Source: a bacterium
Lineage (GTDB): Bacteria; Pseudomonadota; Alphaproteobacteria; Ferrovibrionales; Ferrovibrionaceae
Length of the DNA: 43,208 nucleotides
Direction: 5' to 3'
NCBI GenBank assembly: GCA_022844005.1
Contig: JALHMN010000018.1
Span: 1-43,208 of the forward strand
The notes below the pieces were generated by a model. The model was given only the letters and a program-made list of their open reading frames with translations. It was not told where the DNA came from and searched no databases. Below are positions 16,381 to 24,585 of this stretch, in pieces. The position numbers were made by a program, and so were the translations under genes. The first letter of the stretch is position 1. The number at the start of each line of letters is the position of its first letter.

Positions 16381-17298
16381 ATGGAGTATTTCCTGCAACA
16401 GGCCATCAATGGCCTGACCCTGGGGGCGGTTTACGGCCTGATCGCCATCGGTTACACGATGGTCTACGGCATCATCGGGATGATCAACTTCGCCCATGGC
16501 GAAGTGTATATGATCGGGTCGTTCATCGCGGTGATCCTGCTGGCCCTGCTGGGCGCGTGGGGTTTCCCGCCGAGCCTCGCCATCCTCCTCATCGTCTTGC
16601 TGGCGGCCATTCCGTTCACCTCGGCCTTCGGCTGGGCCATCGAGCGCGTGGCCTACCGGCCGCTGCGGGGCTCGTTCCGGCTGGCGCCCCTGATCTCGGC
16701 GATCGGCATGTCCATCTTCCTGCAGAACCTGGTGCAGTTCCTTCAGGGTGCACGCAACAAGCCGGTGCCGACGGCGCTTCCGGGCGGCTTCACCCTGATG
16801 GAAGCGGCCAGCGGGTTTACCGTTCAGGTACGCTGGCTGCAGATCGTGGTTGTCGCGATGACCGTGATCCTCATGGTCGGCCTGACCCTGCTGATCCAGC
16901 GCACCAGCTTCGGCCGGGCCCAGCGCGCCTGCGAGCAGGACATGAAGATGGCCATGCTGCTGGGCATCGACGTCAATGCCACGATCGCCCGCACCTTCGT
17001 GCTCGGCGCCGCTCTGGCCGGGATCGCCGGGGTGATGGTGGCCTATTACTACAACGTGGTGCACTTCTACGACGGCTTCCTCGCCGGGCTGAAGGCCTTC
17101 ACGGCGGCGGTGCTGGGCGGAATCGGCTCGGTGCCCGGCGCCATGCTGGGAGGGCTCCTGATCGGTCTCATAGAGGCGTTGTGGTCGGCCTATTTCAGCA
17201 TCGAGTACAAGGACGTGGCCGTGTTCAGCGTGCTCGTGCTGGTGCTGATCTTCCGTCCGACCGGCATCCTGGGCCGGCCCGAGATCGAGAAGGTCTGA
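16381..17298 (+). CDS. livH: branched-chain amino-acid ABC transporter permease LivH
   Basis: An inner-membrane permease of 305 residues. I place the start at ATG 16381, giving MEYFLQQAINGLTLGAVYGL, the near-invariant LivH N-terminus; an in-frame ATG at 16357 would add eight charged residues. The blocks IAIGYTMVYGIIGMINFAHG and the C-terminal GGIGSVPGAMLGGLLIGLIEALW are hallmarks of the family. The EAA-like loop is near RACEQDMKMAMLLGIDV. It begins the livHMGF unit for high-affinity uptake of leucine, isoleucine, valine or related amphipathic amino acids. A GGAGGGGAG sequence lies upstream, but at a longer distance than ideal for 16381. Confidence 0.93.
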   Translation: MEYFLQQAINGLTLGAVYGLIAIGYTMVYGIIGMINFAHGEVYMIGSFIAVILLALLGAWGFPPSLAILLIVLLAAIPFTSAFGWAIERVAYRPLRGSFRLAPLISAIGMSIFLQNLVQFLQGARNKPVPTALPGGFTLMEAASGFTVQVRWLQIVVVAMTVILMVGLTLLIQRTSFGRAQRACEQDMKMAMLLGIDVNATIARTFVLGAALAGIAGVMVAYYYNVVHFYDGFLAGLKAFTAAVLGGIGSVPGAMLGGLLIGLIEALWSAYFSIEYKDVAVFSVLVLVLIFRPTGILGRPEIEKV

Positions 17299-17302
17299 AG
17301 CG

Positions 17303-18574
17303 ATGAGCCCTCTCCATGCCGTCAGGGACGCGGCGATCGCCGCCTTCGTCGCACTTGCCGTGGCTCTCCCCATCGTAGGGGTGCGCACGGTGGATACCGG
17401 CGCGGTGCTGGGCGTTGATTTTCGCCTCGACTGGGTGGCGGCGATTGTCGCCACCGTGTTTCTCGGCCGGCTCTGCGTGCTGCTGTGGATGGGACGTAGG
17501 GAGCGCGCGCCACGCCAGGCCGGAATGCTGGAGACCACCGCGCTCGGCTGGCTCGCCCTGATCGGCCGCTTCCTCGCCTATGGGATCATGGGTTTCGCGT
17601 TGATCCTGCCGATGATGTCCTTCGCCGACCGTTACGTGGTGGACACCGCCACGCAGGTATTGATCTACGTGATGCTGGGCTGGGGTCTCAACGTGGTCGT
17701 CGGCCTCGCCGGCCTGCTGGATCTCGGCTACGTCGCCTTCTATGCGGTGGGCGCCTATTCCTACGCGCTGCTGGCGCAGAATTTCGGCCTCAACTTCTGG
17801 CAATGCCTGCCGCTCGCCGGACTGTTCGCGGCGTTCTTCGGCATCCTCCTCGGTTTCCCGGTGTTGCGGTTGCGGGGCGACTATCTCGCCATCGTGACGC
17901 TCGGCTTCGGCGAAATGATCCGGATCATTCTGAACAACTGGGCGTCATTCACCGGGGGGCCGAACGGGCTGACCAGCATTCCGCGTCCCTCCTTCTTCGG
18001 GCTTGAGTTCAGCCGCTCGGCGCCCGAGGGCGAGCAGACCTTCCACCAGTTCTTCGGGCTGGAATACTCCACGCTGCATCGGCTGGTGTTCATGTACTAC
18101 CTGATCCTGATCCTGGCCTTCCTCACCAGTTGGGCGGTCGGGCGGATGCGCAAGCTGCCGGTCGGCCGGGCCTGGGAGGCGCTGCGCGAAGACGAGATCG
18201 CCTGCCAGTCGCTCGGCATCAACCGGACGATGACCAAGCTGACGGCCTTCGCCATCGGGGCCAGTTTCGGGGGCTTCGCCGGTTCGTTTTTCGCCACCCG
18301 GCAGGGCTTCATCAGCCCGGAAAGCTTCACCTTCATCGAATCGGCGACGATCCTGGCCATCGTGGTACTCGGCGGCATGGGCAGCCAAGTGGGAGTGGTG
18401 CTGGCCGCGACCGTTCTGGTCCTCCTGCCCGAGGTGTTCCGGGATCTCGCGCACTATCGGATGATGGTCTTCGGCCTGGCCATGGTGCTGATCATGATCT
18501 GGCGGCCGAAGGGGTTCATCGGCGCGCGGGTGCCCTCGATCAGACTTGCCGATTTCAGGCGACCGGCCGCATGA
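17303..18574 (+). CDS. livM: branched-chain amino-acid ABC transporter permease LivM
   Basis: The second permease, 423 residues, starting 4 bp after livH. Like enteric LivM it has an N-terminal extension with several extra membrane segments before the core (residues about 1-110). The core begins with VLIYVMLGWGLNVVVGLAGLLDLGYVAFYAVGAYSY (split across residues 115-150), followed by GFPVLRLRGDYLAIVTLGFGE, a clear LivM signature. The C-terminal FIESATILAIVVLGGMGSQVG and WRPKGFIG complete the family pattern. The cytoplasmic loop WEALREDEIACQSLGIN contacts the ATPases. Its TGA overlaps the ATG of livG. Confidence 0.93.
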   Translation: MSPLHAVRDAAIAAFVALAVALPIVGVRTVDTGAVLGVDFRLDWVAAIVATVFLGRLCVLLWMGRRERAPRQAGMLETTALGWLALIGRFLAYGIMGFALILPMMSFADRYVVDTATQVLIYVMLGWGLNVVVGLAGLLDLGYVAFYAVGAYSYALLAQNFGLNFWQCLPLAGLFAAFFGILLGFPVLRLRGDYLAIVTLGFGEMIRIILNNWASFTGGPNGLTSIPRPSFFGLEFSRSAPEGEQTFHQFFGLEYSTLHRLVFMYYLILILAFLTSWAVGRMRKLPVGRAWEALREDEIACQSLGINRTMTKLTAFAIGASFGGFAGSFFATRQGFISPESFTFIESATILAIVVLGGMGSQVGVVLAATVLVLLPEVFRDLAHYRMMVFGLAMVLIMIWRPKGFIGARVPSIRLADFRRPAA

Positions 18575-19380
18575 ACCAACCGCTTCTGGCCGTCCGCGAC
18601 CTCACCATGCGTTTCGGCGGGCTGGTCGCTGTCGACCGGGTATCTTTCGATGTCGCTGGCGGTGCCATCACCGCGGTCATCGGACCGAACGGTGCCGGAA
18701 AGACCACACTGTTCAATTGCCTGACCGGTTTCTATCGGCCGAGTGCGGGCAGCATGACCCTGGTCGCCGATGGCCATCGCTACGCGCTGGAGCGGATGCA
18801 GGGCCACCGGATCAACGCGCAGGCGAGGGTGGCTCGCACATTCCAGAACATTCGCCTGTTCGCCGGCATGACGGTGCTGGAAAACCTGATGATCGCCCAG
18901 CACGGGCGATTGATGCGCGCCTCCGGCTATACTTTCCTCGGCCTGATCGGCTGGCCAGGCTACCGGCGCGCCGAGGCGGATGCGGTGGAGCGGGCGCGCT
19001 ATTGGCTCGGCCGGATGAATCTCGAAGATCGTGCCGACGACCTCGCCGGCCAGCTTCCCTACGGCGCCCAGCGCCGGCTGGAGATCGCCCGGGCGCTCTG
19101 TACCCAGCCGGCGCTTCTGTGCCTCGACGAGCCGGCGGCCGGCCTGAACCCCCGTGAATCGGCCGAGTTGAACGAGTTGCTGCTCTTCATCCGCCGCGAG
19201 CACGGCGTCGGCATCCTCTTGATCGAGCATGACATGTCGGTTGTCATGGGCATTTCCGACCACATCGTCGTGCTGGACTACGGCCGCAAGATCGCCGACG
19301 GCACGCCGGCCGAGGTGCGCGCCGATCCCGCCGTCATCCGTGCCTATCTGGGCGAGGACGAAGAGCAGGGGGCGGCCTGA
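18571..19380 (+). CDS. livG: branched-chain amino-acid ABC transporter ATPase LivG
   Basis: A 269-residue ATPase. ATG 18571 is in an ATGA overlap with livM and gives the standard start MNQPLLAVRDLTMRFGGL. Walker A is GPNGAGKT, the Q-loop is ARTFQNIRLF, the LivG-type signature is LPYGAQRRLEIARAL, and Walker B is LLCLDEPAAGLNP; the H-loop is LLIEHDMS. A short insertion (YTFLGLIGWPGYRRAEADA) between the Q-loop and the signature is common in LivG. It forms a heterodimer with LivF to power import. The A of its TGA stop is also the first base of the livF start codon. Confidence 0.94.
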   Translation: MNQPLLAVRDLTMRFGGLVAVDRVSFDVAGGAITAVIGPNGAGKTTLFNCLTGFYRPSAGSMTLVADGHRYALERMQGHRINAQARVARTFQNIRLFAGMTVLENLMIAQHGRLMRASGYTFLGLIGWPGYRRAEADAVERARYWLGRMNLEDRADDLAGQLPYGAQRRLEIARALCTQPALLCLDEPAAGLNPRESAELNELLLFIRREHGVGILLIEHDMSVVMGISDHIVVLDYGRKIADGTPAEVRADPAVIRAYLGEDEEQGAA

Positions 19381-20087
19381 TGCTGGAAGTGCGGGGATTG
19401 CAGGCCCGCTATGGCGCCATCGAGGCGCTTCGCGGCATCGATCTCGACGTGAAGGCGGGCGAGATCGTCACCCTCATCGGCGCCAACGGCGCCGGCAAGT
19501 CGACGCTGCTGATGACGCTCTGCGGTCAGCCGCGGGCCTCGGGCGGCAGCGTCCGCTTCGAGGGGCGCGAGATCACCCGGCTGCCGACCTTCGAGATCAT
19601 GCGGCTCGGCATCGCGCAGTCGCCGGAGGGCCGGCGCGTCTTTCCGCGCATGACGGTGCTGGAGAACCTGAAGCTGGGCGCCATCGTGGCCGATCCGGCG
19701 CACTATGCCGCGGACCTCGACCGCGTGCTGACATTGTTTCCCCGCCTGGCGGAGCGGCGCGATCAGCGGGGCGGCACCCTGTCGGGGGGCGAGCAGCAGA
19801 TGCTGGCCATCGGCCGCGCCCTGATGAGCCGGCCGCGCCTCCTCCTGCTCGACGAACCCTCGCTCGGCCTGGCGCCGTTGCTGGTGAAGCAGATTTTCGC
19901 CACCGTCCGCGAGATCAACGAGAACGAGGGCGTCACCGTCTTCCTGGTCGAGCAGAACGCCTTCCACGCGCTCCGCCTCGCTCATCGCGGTTACGTGATG
20001 GTGAACGGCCGCATCACCCTCTCCGGGCCAGGATCGGAACTCCTCGCCAATCCGGAAGTCCGCAGCGCCTATCTGGAGGGCGCTTAG
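19380..20087 (+). CDS. livF: branched-chain amino-acid ABC transporter ATPase LivF
   Basis: A 235-residue ATPase starting at ATG 19380 in a TGATG overlap with livG. Motifs in order: Walker A GANGAGKS, Q-loop IAQSPEGRRVFPRMTV, signature LSGGEQQMLAIGRAL, Walker B LLLLDEPSLGLAP and H-loop FLVEQNA. These are textbook LivF. The tail ITLSGPGSELLANPEVRSAYLEGA is also conserved. Its TAG stop at 20085-20087 overlaps the TAA of the convergent lipoprotein gene. That gene separates livF from the binding-protein gene livJ, so livJ must have its own promoter or be read through an antisense gene. Confidence 0.94.
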   Translation: MLEVRGLQARYGAIEALRGIDLDVKAGEIVTLIGANGAGKSTLLMTLCGQPRASGGSVRFEGREITRLPTFEIMRLGIAQSPEGRRVFPRMTVLENLKLGAIVADPAHYAADLDRVLTLFPRLAERRDQRGGTLSGGEQQMLAIGRALMSRPRLLLLDEPSLGLAPLLVKQIFATVREINENEGVTVFLVEQNAFHALRLAHRGYVMVNGRITLSGPGSELLANPEVRSAYLEGA

Positions 20088-20842
20088 CCGGCCGGCTTGG
20101 CCAGACCCATCTCGCGCAGACCCTTGGTGATGTTCCGCCTCGTTAGGGTCGTGGTGAAGCGTTTGAGGGCGGCCTGTGCGCGCTCGTCGTCGAAGCCGTC
20201 GATATCGGGGGGGAACCCCAGTTCCATCCCGATTACGCCGGCCCGATCCATCATCGCCGATCCACGTTCAGACAGGGGGAGGGCACCTGCGACCCGTCGA
20301 GTGACAGGATCGAAGGCGATCAGGGTGACGTTGGAGGACGGCGAAGCGAAGAGGCGGTCGGACAGCGCTACGCCCCGCAGGCAGAGTCCGATGCCGCGGA
20401 TTTGGACGGCGCTGGCCAATTCACAAGTCGATTCGCTTCCTTTGGCCAGCAGGAGCACAAGATCGGCGCCGGATTGCCGGCCCGCTTCAACCAGGTCGGC
20501 AGCCAAACCGTCGGAGATGCTGGTCGCCCCCATTCCGATCAGGACATCGCGCATTCGCGGCGTTGCCGGCGCGGCGGTCGCCTCCCTTCCCGATTGGACA
20601 AGGAGGGCTTTCATCTCCGCGGTGAATTCGTCGTCGATAGACCAACTGGATATGTCGAGTTCGCGTGCCTGGTTGTTGAACACCGTCACGCCCGCATATT
20701 GCAGATGCGCCTTGTCGCCGAGCCCCGAAATCACGGTGACCTTTCGGATCTGTGCCGCCTTGTCGGCAGGCAAGGACGTGGCACAGGCCCCGAGAGACGC
20801 CGACAGAATAAGAATAAAAAGTGAACATAGGCGGCCGCGCAT
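20084..20842 (-). CDS. predicted lipoprotein of unknown function
   Basis: A 252-residue protein I do not recognise. ATG 20842 opens a signal peptide with a lipobox (ILSASLGAC, Cys at residue 20), so it is predicted to be a lipid-anchored envelope protein. The mature part has VTVISGLGDKAHLQYAGVTVFNN and later SGADLVLLLAKGSE, then VALSDRLFASPSSNVTLIAFDPVTRRV, which suggests an alternating alpha/beta domain. There is no membrane segment after the signal. It lies antisense between livF and livJ, converging on livF with shared stop bases. The region upstream of the signal peptide is locally A+T-rich (around 20807-20830). It may be an insertion into the liv cluster; nothing shows a link to amino-acid transport. 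Confidence 0.7.
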   Translation of the reverse strand: MRGRLCSLFILILSASLGACATSLPADKAAQIRKVTVISGLGDKAHLQYAGVTVFNNQARELDISSWSIDDEFTAEMKALLVQSGREATAAPATPRMRDVLIGMGATSISDGLAADLVEAGRQSGADLVLLLAKGSESTCELASAVQIRGIGLCLRGVALSDRLFASPSSNVTLIAFDPVTRRVAGALPLSERGSAMMDRAGVIGMELGFPPDIDGFDDERAQAALKRFTTTLTRRNITKGLREMGLAKPAG

Positions 20843-20990
20843 GATCTCACCCAACCGGACAGCAGTTGCAACTGTAGCAAGTGCATCCAGGAGCCACCAT
20901 TGGTCGGGAAGCTCACCAGGGCGGCTTTTGGTTCAGCACATCAGGCGTTAAACTCCGCCATCAACCAACTGACAGGGGAGACGGAAAACC

Positions 20991-22103
20991 ATGACGCGAT
21001 CGTCCATGCTGTTGCTCGGCGCCGCCGCCTTGGCCTTTGCGGCGGGCACCGCGCACGCACAGATCAAGATCGGCATCGCCGGGCCGATCACCGGCCAGTT
21101 GGCGAATTTCGGTGAGCAGTTGAAGCGGGGCGGCGAGATGGCCGTGGCCGACATCAATGCCGCCGGCGGCGTCAACGGCCAGAAGATCGAAGTGGTGATC
21201 GGAGACGATCGCTGCGACCCGAAGGAGGCCCGCTCGGTTGCCGAGAAACTCGTCAACGAGAAGGTCGTCTTCGTCGCCGGGCATTTCTGCTCCGGCTCCT
21301 CCATCCCGGCCTCGGAAGTCTATCGCGACGAAGGCGTCATCCAGGTCTCTCCCGCCTCCACCAACCCGACCTTCACCGAGCGGGGTTTCGCCAACGTCTT
21401 CCGCGTGTGCGGTCGCGACGATCAGCAGGGCCTGGTGGCCGGCACCTACCTGTCGACGAACTTCAAGGGCAAGAAGATCGCGATCGTCCACGACAACCAG
21501 ACCTACAGCAAGGGCTTGGCGGACGAGACCAAGAAGACCTTGAACAAGCTCGGCGTCACCGAGGTGATGTATGAGACCATCACCAAGGGCGAGAAGGACT
21601 ATTCCGCCCTGGTCAGCAAGATGAAGCAGGCCGGCGTCGAGGTGATCTACTACGGCGGCTATCACAACGAGGCGGCGCTGATCGTGAAGCAGTCGCGCGA
21701 GCAGGGTTTGATGGCGCCGCTCATGTCGGGCGACGCCCTGGTCGACAAGGAGTTCTGGGCCATCGCCCAGAAAGCCGGCGAAGGCACGCTGATGACCTTC
21801 GACGCCGACCCGCGCAAGGATCCCCGGTCGGCGGCCGTGGCGGACAAGTTCCGCAAGGCGGGCTATGAGCCGGAAGGCTATACGCTCTACACCTATGCCG
21901 CCGTTCAGGTCTTCGCGCAGGCGGCGACCAAGGCGAAGTCGACCAAGCACGAGGATCTCTTGAAGGCGATGAAGGACACCACCTTCGAGACCGTCCTCGG
22001 CCCGGTGAAGTTCGACGCCAAGGGCGACGTCAGCAACCCGGCCTACAAGGTCTATGCCTGGAAGAACGGCCAGTACGACTACGTGTCGCCCTCGGGCCAG
22101 TAA
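20991..22103 (+). CDS. livJ: branched-chain amino-acid ABC transporter substrate-binding protein LivJ/LivK type
   Basis: A periplasmic binding protein of 370 residues. It starts at ATG 20991 with GGGGAGA upstream, followed by a signal peptide cleaved after AHA (residue 23). The mature start QIKIGIAGPITGQLANFGEQ and the blocks GGEMAVADINAAGGVNGQKIE and GHFCSGSSIPASEVY are characteristic of Leu/Ile/Val-binding proteins. The ligand region VIQVSPASTNPTFTERGF is the family's conserved hinge and pocket. It supplies substrate to LivHMGF encoded at 16381-20087. It is followed by a strong intrinsic terminator, so it is probably a single-gene transcript. Confidence 0.92.
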   Translation: MTRSSMLLLGAAALAFAAGTAHAQIKIGIAGPITGQLANFGEQLKRGGEMAVADINAAGGVNGQKIEVVIGDDRCDPKEARSVAEKLVNEKVVFVAGHFCSGSSIPASEVYRDEGVIQVSPASTNPTFTERGFANVFRVCGRDDQQGLVAGTYLSTNFKGKKIAIVHDNQTYSKGLADETKKTLNKLGVTEVMYETITKGEKDYSALVSKMKQAGVEVIYYGGYHNEAALIVKQSREQGLMAPLMSGDALVDKEFWAIAQKAGEGTLMTFDADPRKDPRSAAVADKFRKAGYEPEGYTLYTYAAVQVFAQAATKAKSTKHEDLLKAMKDTTFETVLGPVKFDAKGDVSNPAYKVYAWKNGQYDYVSPSGQ

Positions 22104-22122
22104 TCGCCGAGGTCTTTACGCA

Positions 22123-22162
22123 CGGGGCCGCGGCGCCTATGGTCCGCGGCCCCGATTTCTTT
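22123..22162 (+). terminator. intrinsic terminator after livJ
   Basis: An 11-bp stem (CGGGGCCGCGG at 22123-22133 with CCGCGGCCCCG at 22144-22154) encloses a 10-base loop and is followed by ATTTCTTT. It lies 19 bp after the livJ stop and 18 bp before the prfB start, so it should separate these two transcripts. Confidence 0.8.
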
Positions 22163-22179
22163 GAATAGACGGAACCGAC

Positions 22180-23299
22180 ATGCGGGCGGAATTCGAAACC
22201 CTAGTCGCCGAGACGAAAGCGTCTCTCGAGCGGCTGAGGAGGCATCTTTGACTGGGATGGCGCGCTTCGACGGCTCGAAGAGCTGAACGCAAAATCCGAG
22301 AATCCCGACCTCTGGAACGATGCCGCGGGCGCCCAGACGCTGCTGCGCGAGCGCACGCGGCTGGTCGAGCAGATCGACGGCATCCGCGCCATCGAGCGCG
22401 AGCTGGACGATGCCGCCACCCTGATCGAACTGGGTGAGGCGGAGGACGACCAGGCCACGATCGAGGAAGGCGGCGCCCATCTGGCGCAGCTGAAGGCGCG
22501 CGCCGCCCGGAAGGAACTGGAGGCCTTGCTTTCCGGCGAGGCCGACGGCAACGACGCGTTCCTGGAAGTGCATGCCGGCGCCGGCGGCACCGAGAGCCAG
22601 GACTGGGCCGAGATGCTGCTGCGCATGTATGTGCGCTGGGCCGAGCGCAAGGGCTACAAGGTCGAGTGGCTGGAAGAGAGCGGCGGCGAAGAAGCCGGGA
22701 TCAAGTCGGCCACCGTCAAGATCATGGGCCCGAACGCCTATGGCTGGCTGAAGACGGAATCGGGGGTGCACCGCCTCGTGCGCATATCGCCCTATGATTC
22801 GAATGCGCGCCGCCACACCTCATTCGCTTCCGCCGGTGTCTTCCCGGTGATCGACGACGCGATCGACGTCGAGATCCTGGACAAGGACCTGCGCATCGAC
22901 ACCTACCGCGCCTCCGGCGCCGGCGGGCAGCACGTCAACCGCACGGACAGCGCCGTGCGCATCACGCATATGCCGTCGGGCATCGTGGTGCAGTGCCAGG
23001 CGGAGCGTTCACAGCACAAGAATCGCGCCTCGGCGATGTCGATGCTGCGCGCGCGTCTCTACGAGGTGGAGTTGCAGAAGCGCGAAGCCGAGAAGCAGGC
23101 AGTGCACGATTCGAAGTCGGACATCGGCTGGGGCCATCAGATCCGCTCCTATGTGCTGCATCCCTATCAGATGGTGAAGGACCTCAGGACCGAGGTCGAG
23201 ACGTCGGATACGCAAGGCGTGCTGGATGGTGACCTGGACGCCTTCATGGCGGCATCTCTCGCCCAGCGTGTCGGTGCCGGACGCGCGGAGCCCGACTGA
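22180..23299 (+). CDS. prfB: peptide chain release factor 2, with programmed +1 frameshift
   Basis: RF2 recognises UGA and UAA stop codons and triggers peptide release on the ribosome. The gene is read in two frames. ATG 22180 gives 23 codons ([16 protein letters not shown]...HL) up to an in-frame TGA at 22249; after a +1 shift, reading continues from GAC at 22250 ([19 protein letters not shown]) to 23299, for a total of 372 residues. The catalytic GGQ motif is in [15 protein letters not shown]. The stop-recognition tripeptide is SPY ([15 protein letters not shown]) rather than the SPF of E. coli; I recall SPY as usual in alphaproteobacteria. The protein regulates its own synthesis through the frameshift. 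Confidence 0.95.
22237..22252 (+). promoter_or_regulatory. prfB +1 programmed frameshift signal
   Basis: The sequence AGGAGGCATCTTTGAC contains a perfect Shine-Dalgarno-like AGGAGG (22237-22242), a 3-base spacer, the slippery codon CTT (22246-22248) and the in-frame TGA with a following C. E. coli uses AGGGGGTATCTTTGAC in the same role. Low RF2 slows termination at the TGA and lets the ribosome slip by one base, giving full-length RF2. Confidence 0.95.
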
Positions 23300-23303
23300 C
23301 GGA

Positions 23304-24035
23304 TCAGTGCTCGATCGTGAGCGTGACCCGGTCGGCGACCATTCGGGTAAGGCCGTATTCCACCGGCACGCCATCGGAATCGACGTTGAGGGCCTCTGTC
23401 ACCAGCACCGGCCGAGCCCGCTTCAATTCAAGACGCCTGGCTTCCTCCGCGGTTGCCGGACGGGCGGATATCCGGGTCCAGCGGCGCAGGTAGTCGTCGA
23501 TGCCGAAGTTGCGCAGCAGCGTCGTGATCGAGTTGTCGGGTGGCATCGCGCCCGGCAGGTCGGGAAAACGGTGGCGGGGGAAATAGTGGTCCGATGTGCC
23601 GATCGGGCTGCCGTCGGCCGCGCTGATGGTCACGATCCGCCAGGCCATTTCGGTTTCGTTGAGGCGTAGATCCGCGGCGATCTTCCGGTCGGGCTTCACG
23701 GCCTCGCAGCCGATCACGGTGCGGCTGGGCGCCCGATTGCCTCGGCGGACGATCTCGTGGAATCGGGTGCGACCGCCGATCGGATAGTCGAGCGAACGGC
23801 TGCGCACGAAAATTCCGCGTCCACGTTCGACGCGCACGAGCCCGCGATCGGCGAGATGCGCGATCGCCTGCCTCACGGTGTGACGGTTCACGCCGAACCG
23901 TTCCGCCAGCGTGTACTCGCTCTGCAGTTGCCCTTCCGGCGCCGTAATTCCGGCGGCGATTTCGGCTTCCAATGCCTGTGCGATCTGCCGCCAGATTGCC
24001 GTGGCGCCGCCGCGCTGGATTCCTGCGGCCATCAT
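23304..24035 (-). CDS. phnF: GntR/HutC-family regulator of phosphonate genes, PhnF
   Basis: A 243-residue transcription factor divergent from the C-P lyase genes. The N-terminal winged helix (residues about 12-78) is typical of GntR: WRQIAQALEAEIAAG, then LQSEYTLAERFGVNRHTVRQAIAHLADRGLVRVERGRGIFV. The C-terminal domain is the UTRA ligand-binding fold of the HutC branch (DYPIGGRTRFHEIVRRG through VEYGLTRMVADRVTLTIEH). The phrase GVNRHTVRQA and the position before phnG match PhnF proteins. In mycobacteria PhnF represses a phosphate-uptake operon. Repression of phnG-M from the shared 96-bp region, relieved by a phosphonate-related ligand or low phosphate, is likely but inferred. A second ATG at 24032 is an alternative start. 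Confidence 0.92.
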   Translation of the reverse strand: MMAAGIQRGGATAIWRQIAQALEAEIAAGITAPEGQLQSEYTLAERFGVNRHTVRQAIAHLADRGLVRVERGRGIFVRSRSLDYPIGGRTRFHEIVRRGNRAPSRTVIGCEAVKPDRKIAADLRLNETEMAWRIVTISAADGSPIGTSDHYFPRHRFPDLPGAMPPDNSITTLLRNFGIDDYLRRWTRISARPATAEEARRLELKRARPVLVTEALNVDSDGVPVEYGLTRMVADRVTLTIEH

Positions 24036-24084
24036 GGCGTCATACCTTCGTCGCTCATTTGCAGCTTTTCCGTCACCGGATTAC

Positions 24085-24114
24085 GTCTAAGATAACTTAT
24101 ATAGACATCTAGAC
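24085..24114. promoter_or_regulatory. candidate PhnF operator in the divergent phnF-phnG region
   Basis: This A+T-rich island within GC-rich DNA contains GTCTA at 24085-24089 facing TAGAC at 24102-24106 (12 bases between), and a second TAGAC at 24110-24114, eight bases after the first. HutC-type GntR regulators are known to bind sites related to GTNTANAC, to which GTCTATAT and GTCTAGAT on the reverse strand are close. The location between phnF and phnG fits an operator for both directions. No clear -35/-10 pair can be assigned. Confidence 0.45.
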
Positions 24115-24131
24115 AAGATAGGAAATTGTCC

Positions 24132-24584
24132 ATGCTCCAGCCGGAGGCGCGGAACCCCCGCAGGGACTGGCTCGGCGTCCTGGCCCGTGCGCCGGCACCG
24201 GTGCTCGAGGCCGCGCTGGCATCCATCGGGACTCTGCCGGCCTATAAGCGTCTGCGCCCGCCGGAAGCGGGGCTGGTGATGGCGCGCGGTCGGATAGGGG
24301 GCGATGGCAATCCCTTCAACCTCGGCGAAGTGGCCGTAGCCCGCTGCGCGATCGCGATGGATGGCGGAATCCTCGGGGTCGGATATGCCCTGGGCCGAGA
24401 TCTGCGCAAGGCGGAGGTCATCGCCGTGCTGGACGGATTATTGCAGCAGCCGTCGTGGCACGGCCGGGTCGCATCGGAAGTCCTGGAACCCGAGACCGCT
24501 CGGCAGACGCAGTCGCGAACCGAACGCGCCGCCAAGGTGGCGGCAACCCGGGTGAATTTCTTCACCTTGGTTCGGGGAGAATGA
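24132..24584 (+). CDS. phnG: phosphonate C-P lyase system protein PhnG
   Basis: A 150-residue subunit of the C-P lyase core complex (PhnG2H2I2J2), which breaks the carbon-phosphorus bond of alkylphosphonates. ATG 24132 has AGGA upstream; an in-frame TTG at 24126 is less likely. The segments RPPEAGLVMARGRIGGDGNPFNLGEVAVARCAI (split near residues 43-75) and HGRVASEVLEPETARQTQ, then KVAATRVNFFTLVRGE at the C-terminus, match the PhnG family. In E. coli PhnG joins PhnH, PhnI and PhnL to attach the phosphonate to ribose. It is the first gene of phnGHIJKLM. Confidence 0.94.
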   Translation: MLQPEARNPRRDWLGVLARAPAPVLEAALASIGTLPAYKRLRPPEAGLVMARGRIGGDGNPFNLGEVAVARCAIAMDGGILGVGYALGRDLRKAEVIAVLDGLLQQPSWHGRVASEVLEPETARQTQSRTERAAKVAATRVNFFTLVRGE

Positions 24585-24585
24585 G

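Noticed and set aside
24068-24090. Pho box upstream of phnG
   Set aside because: CCGTCAC and ACGTCTA resemble half-sites only loosely; the match is not better than expected by chance.
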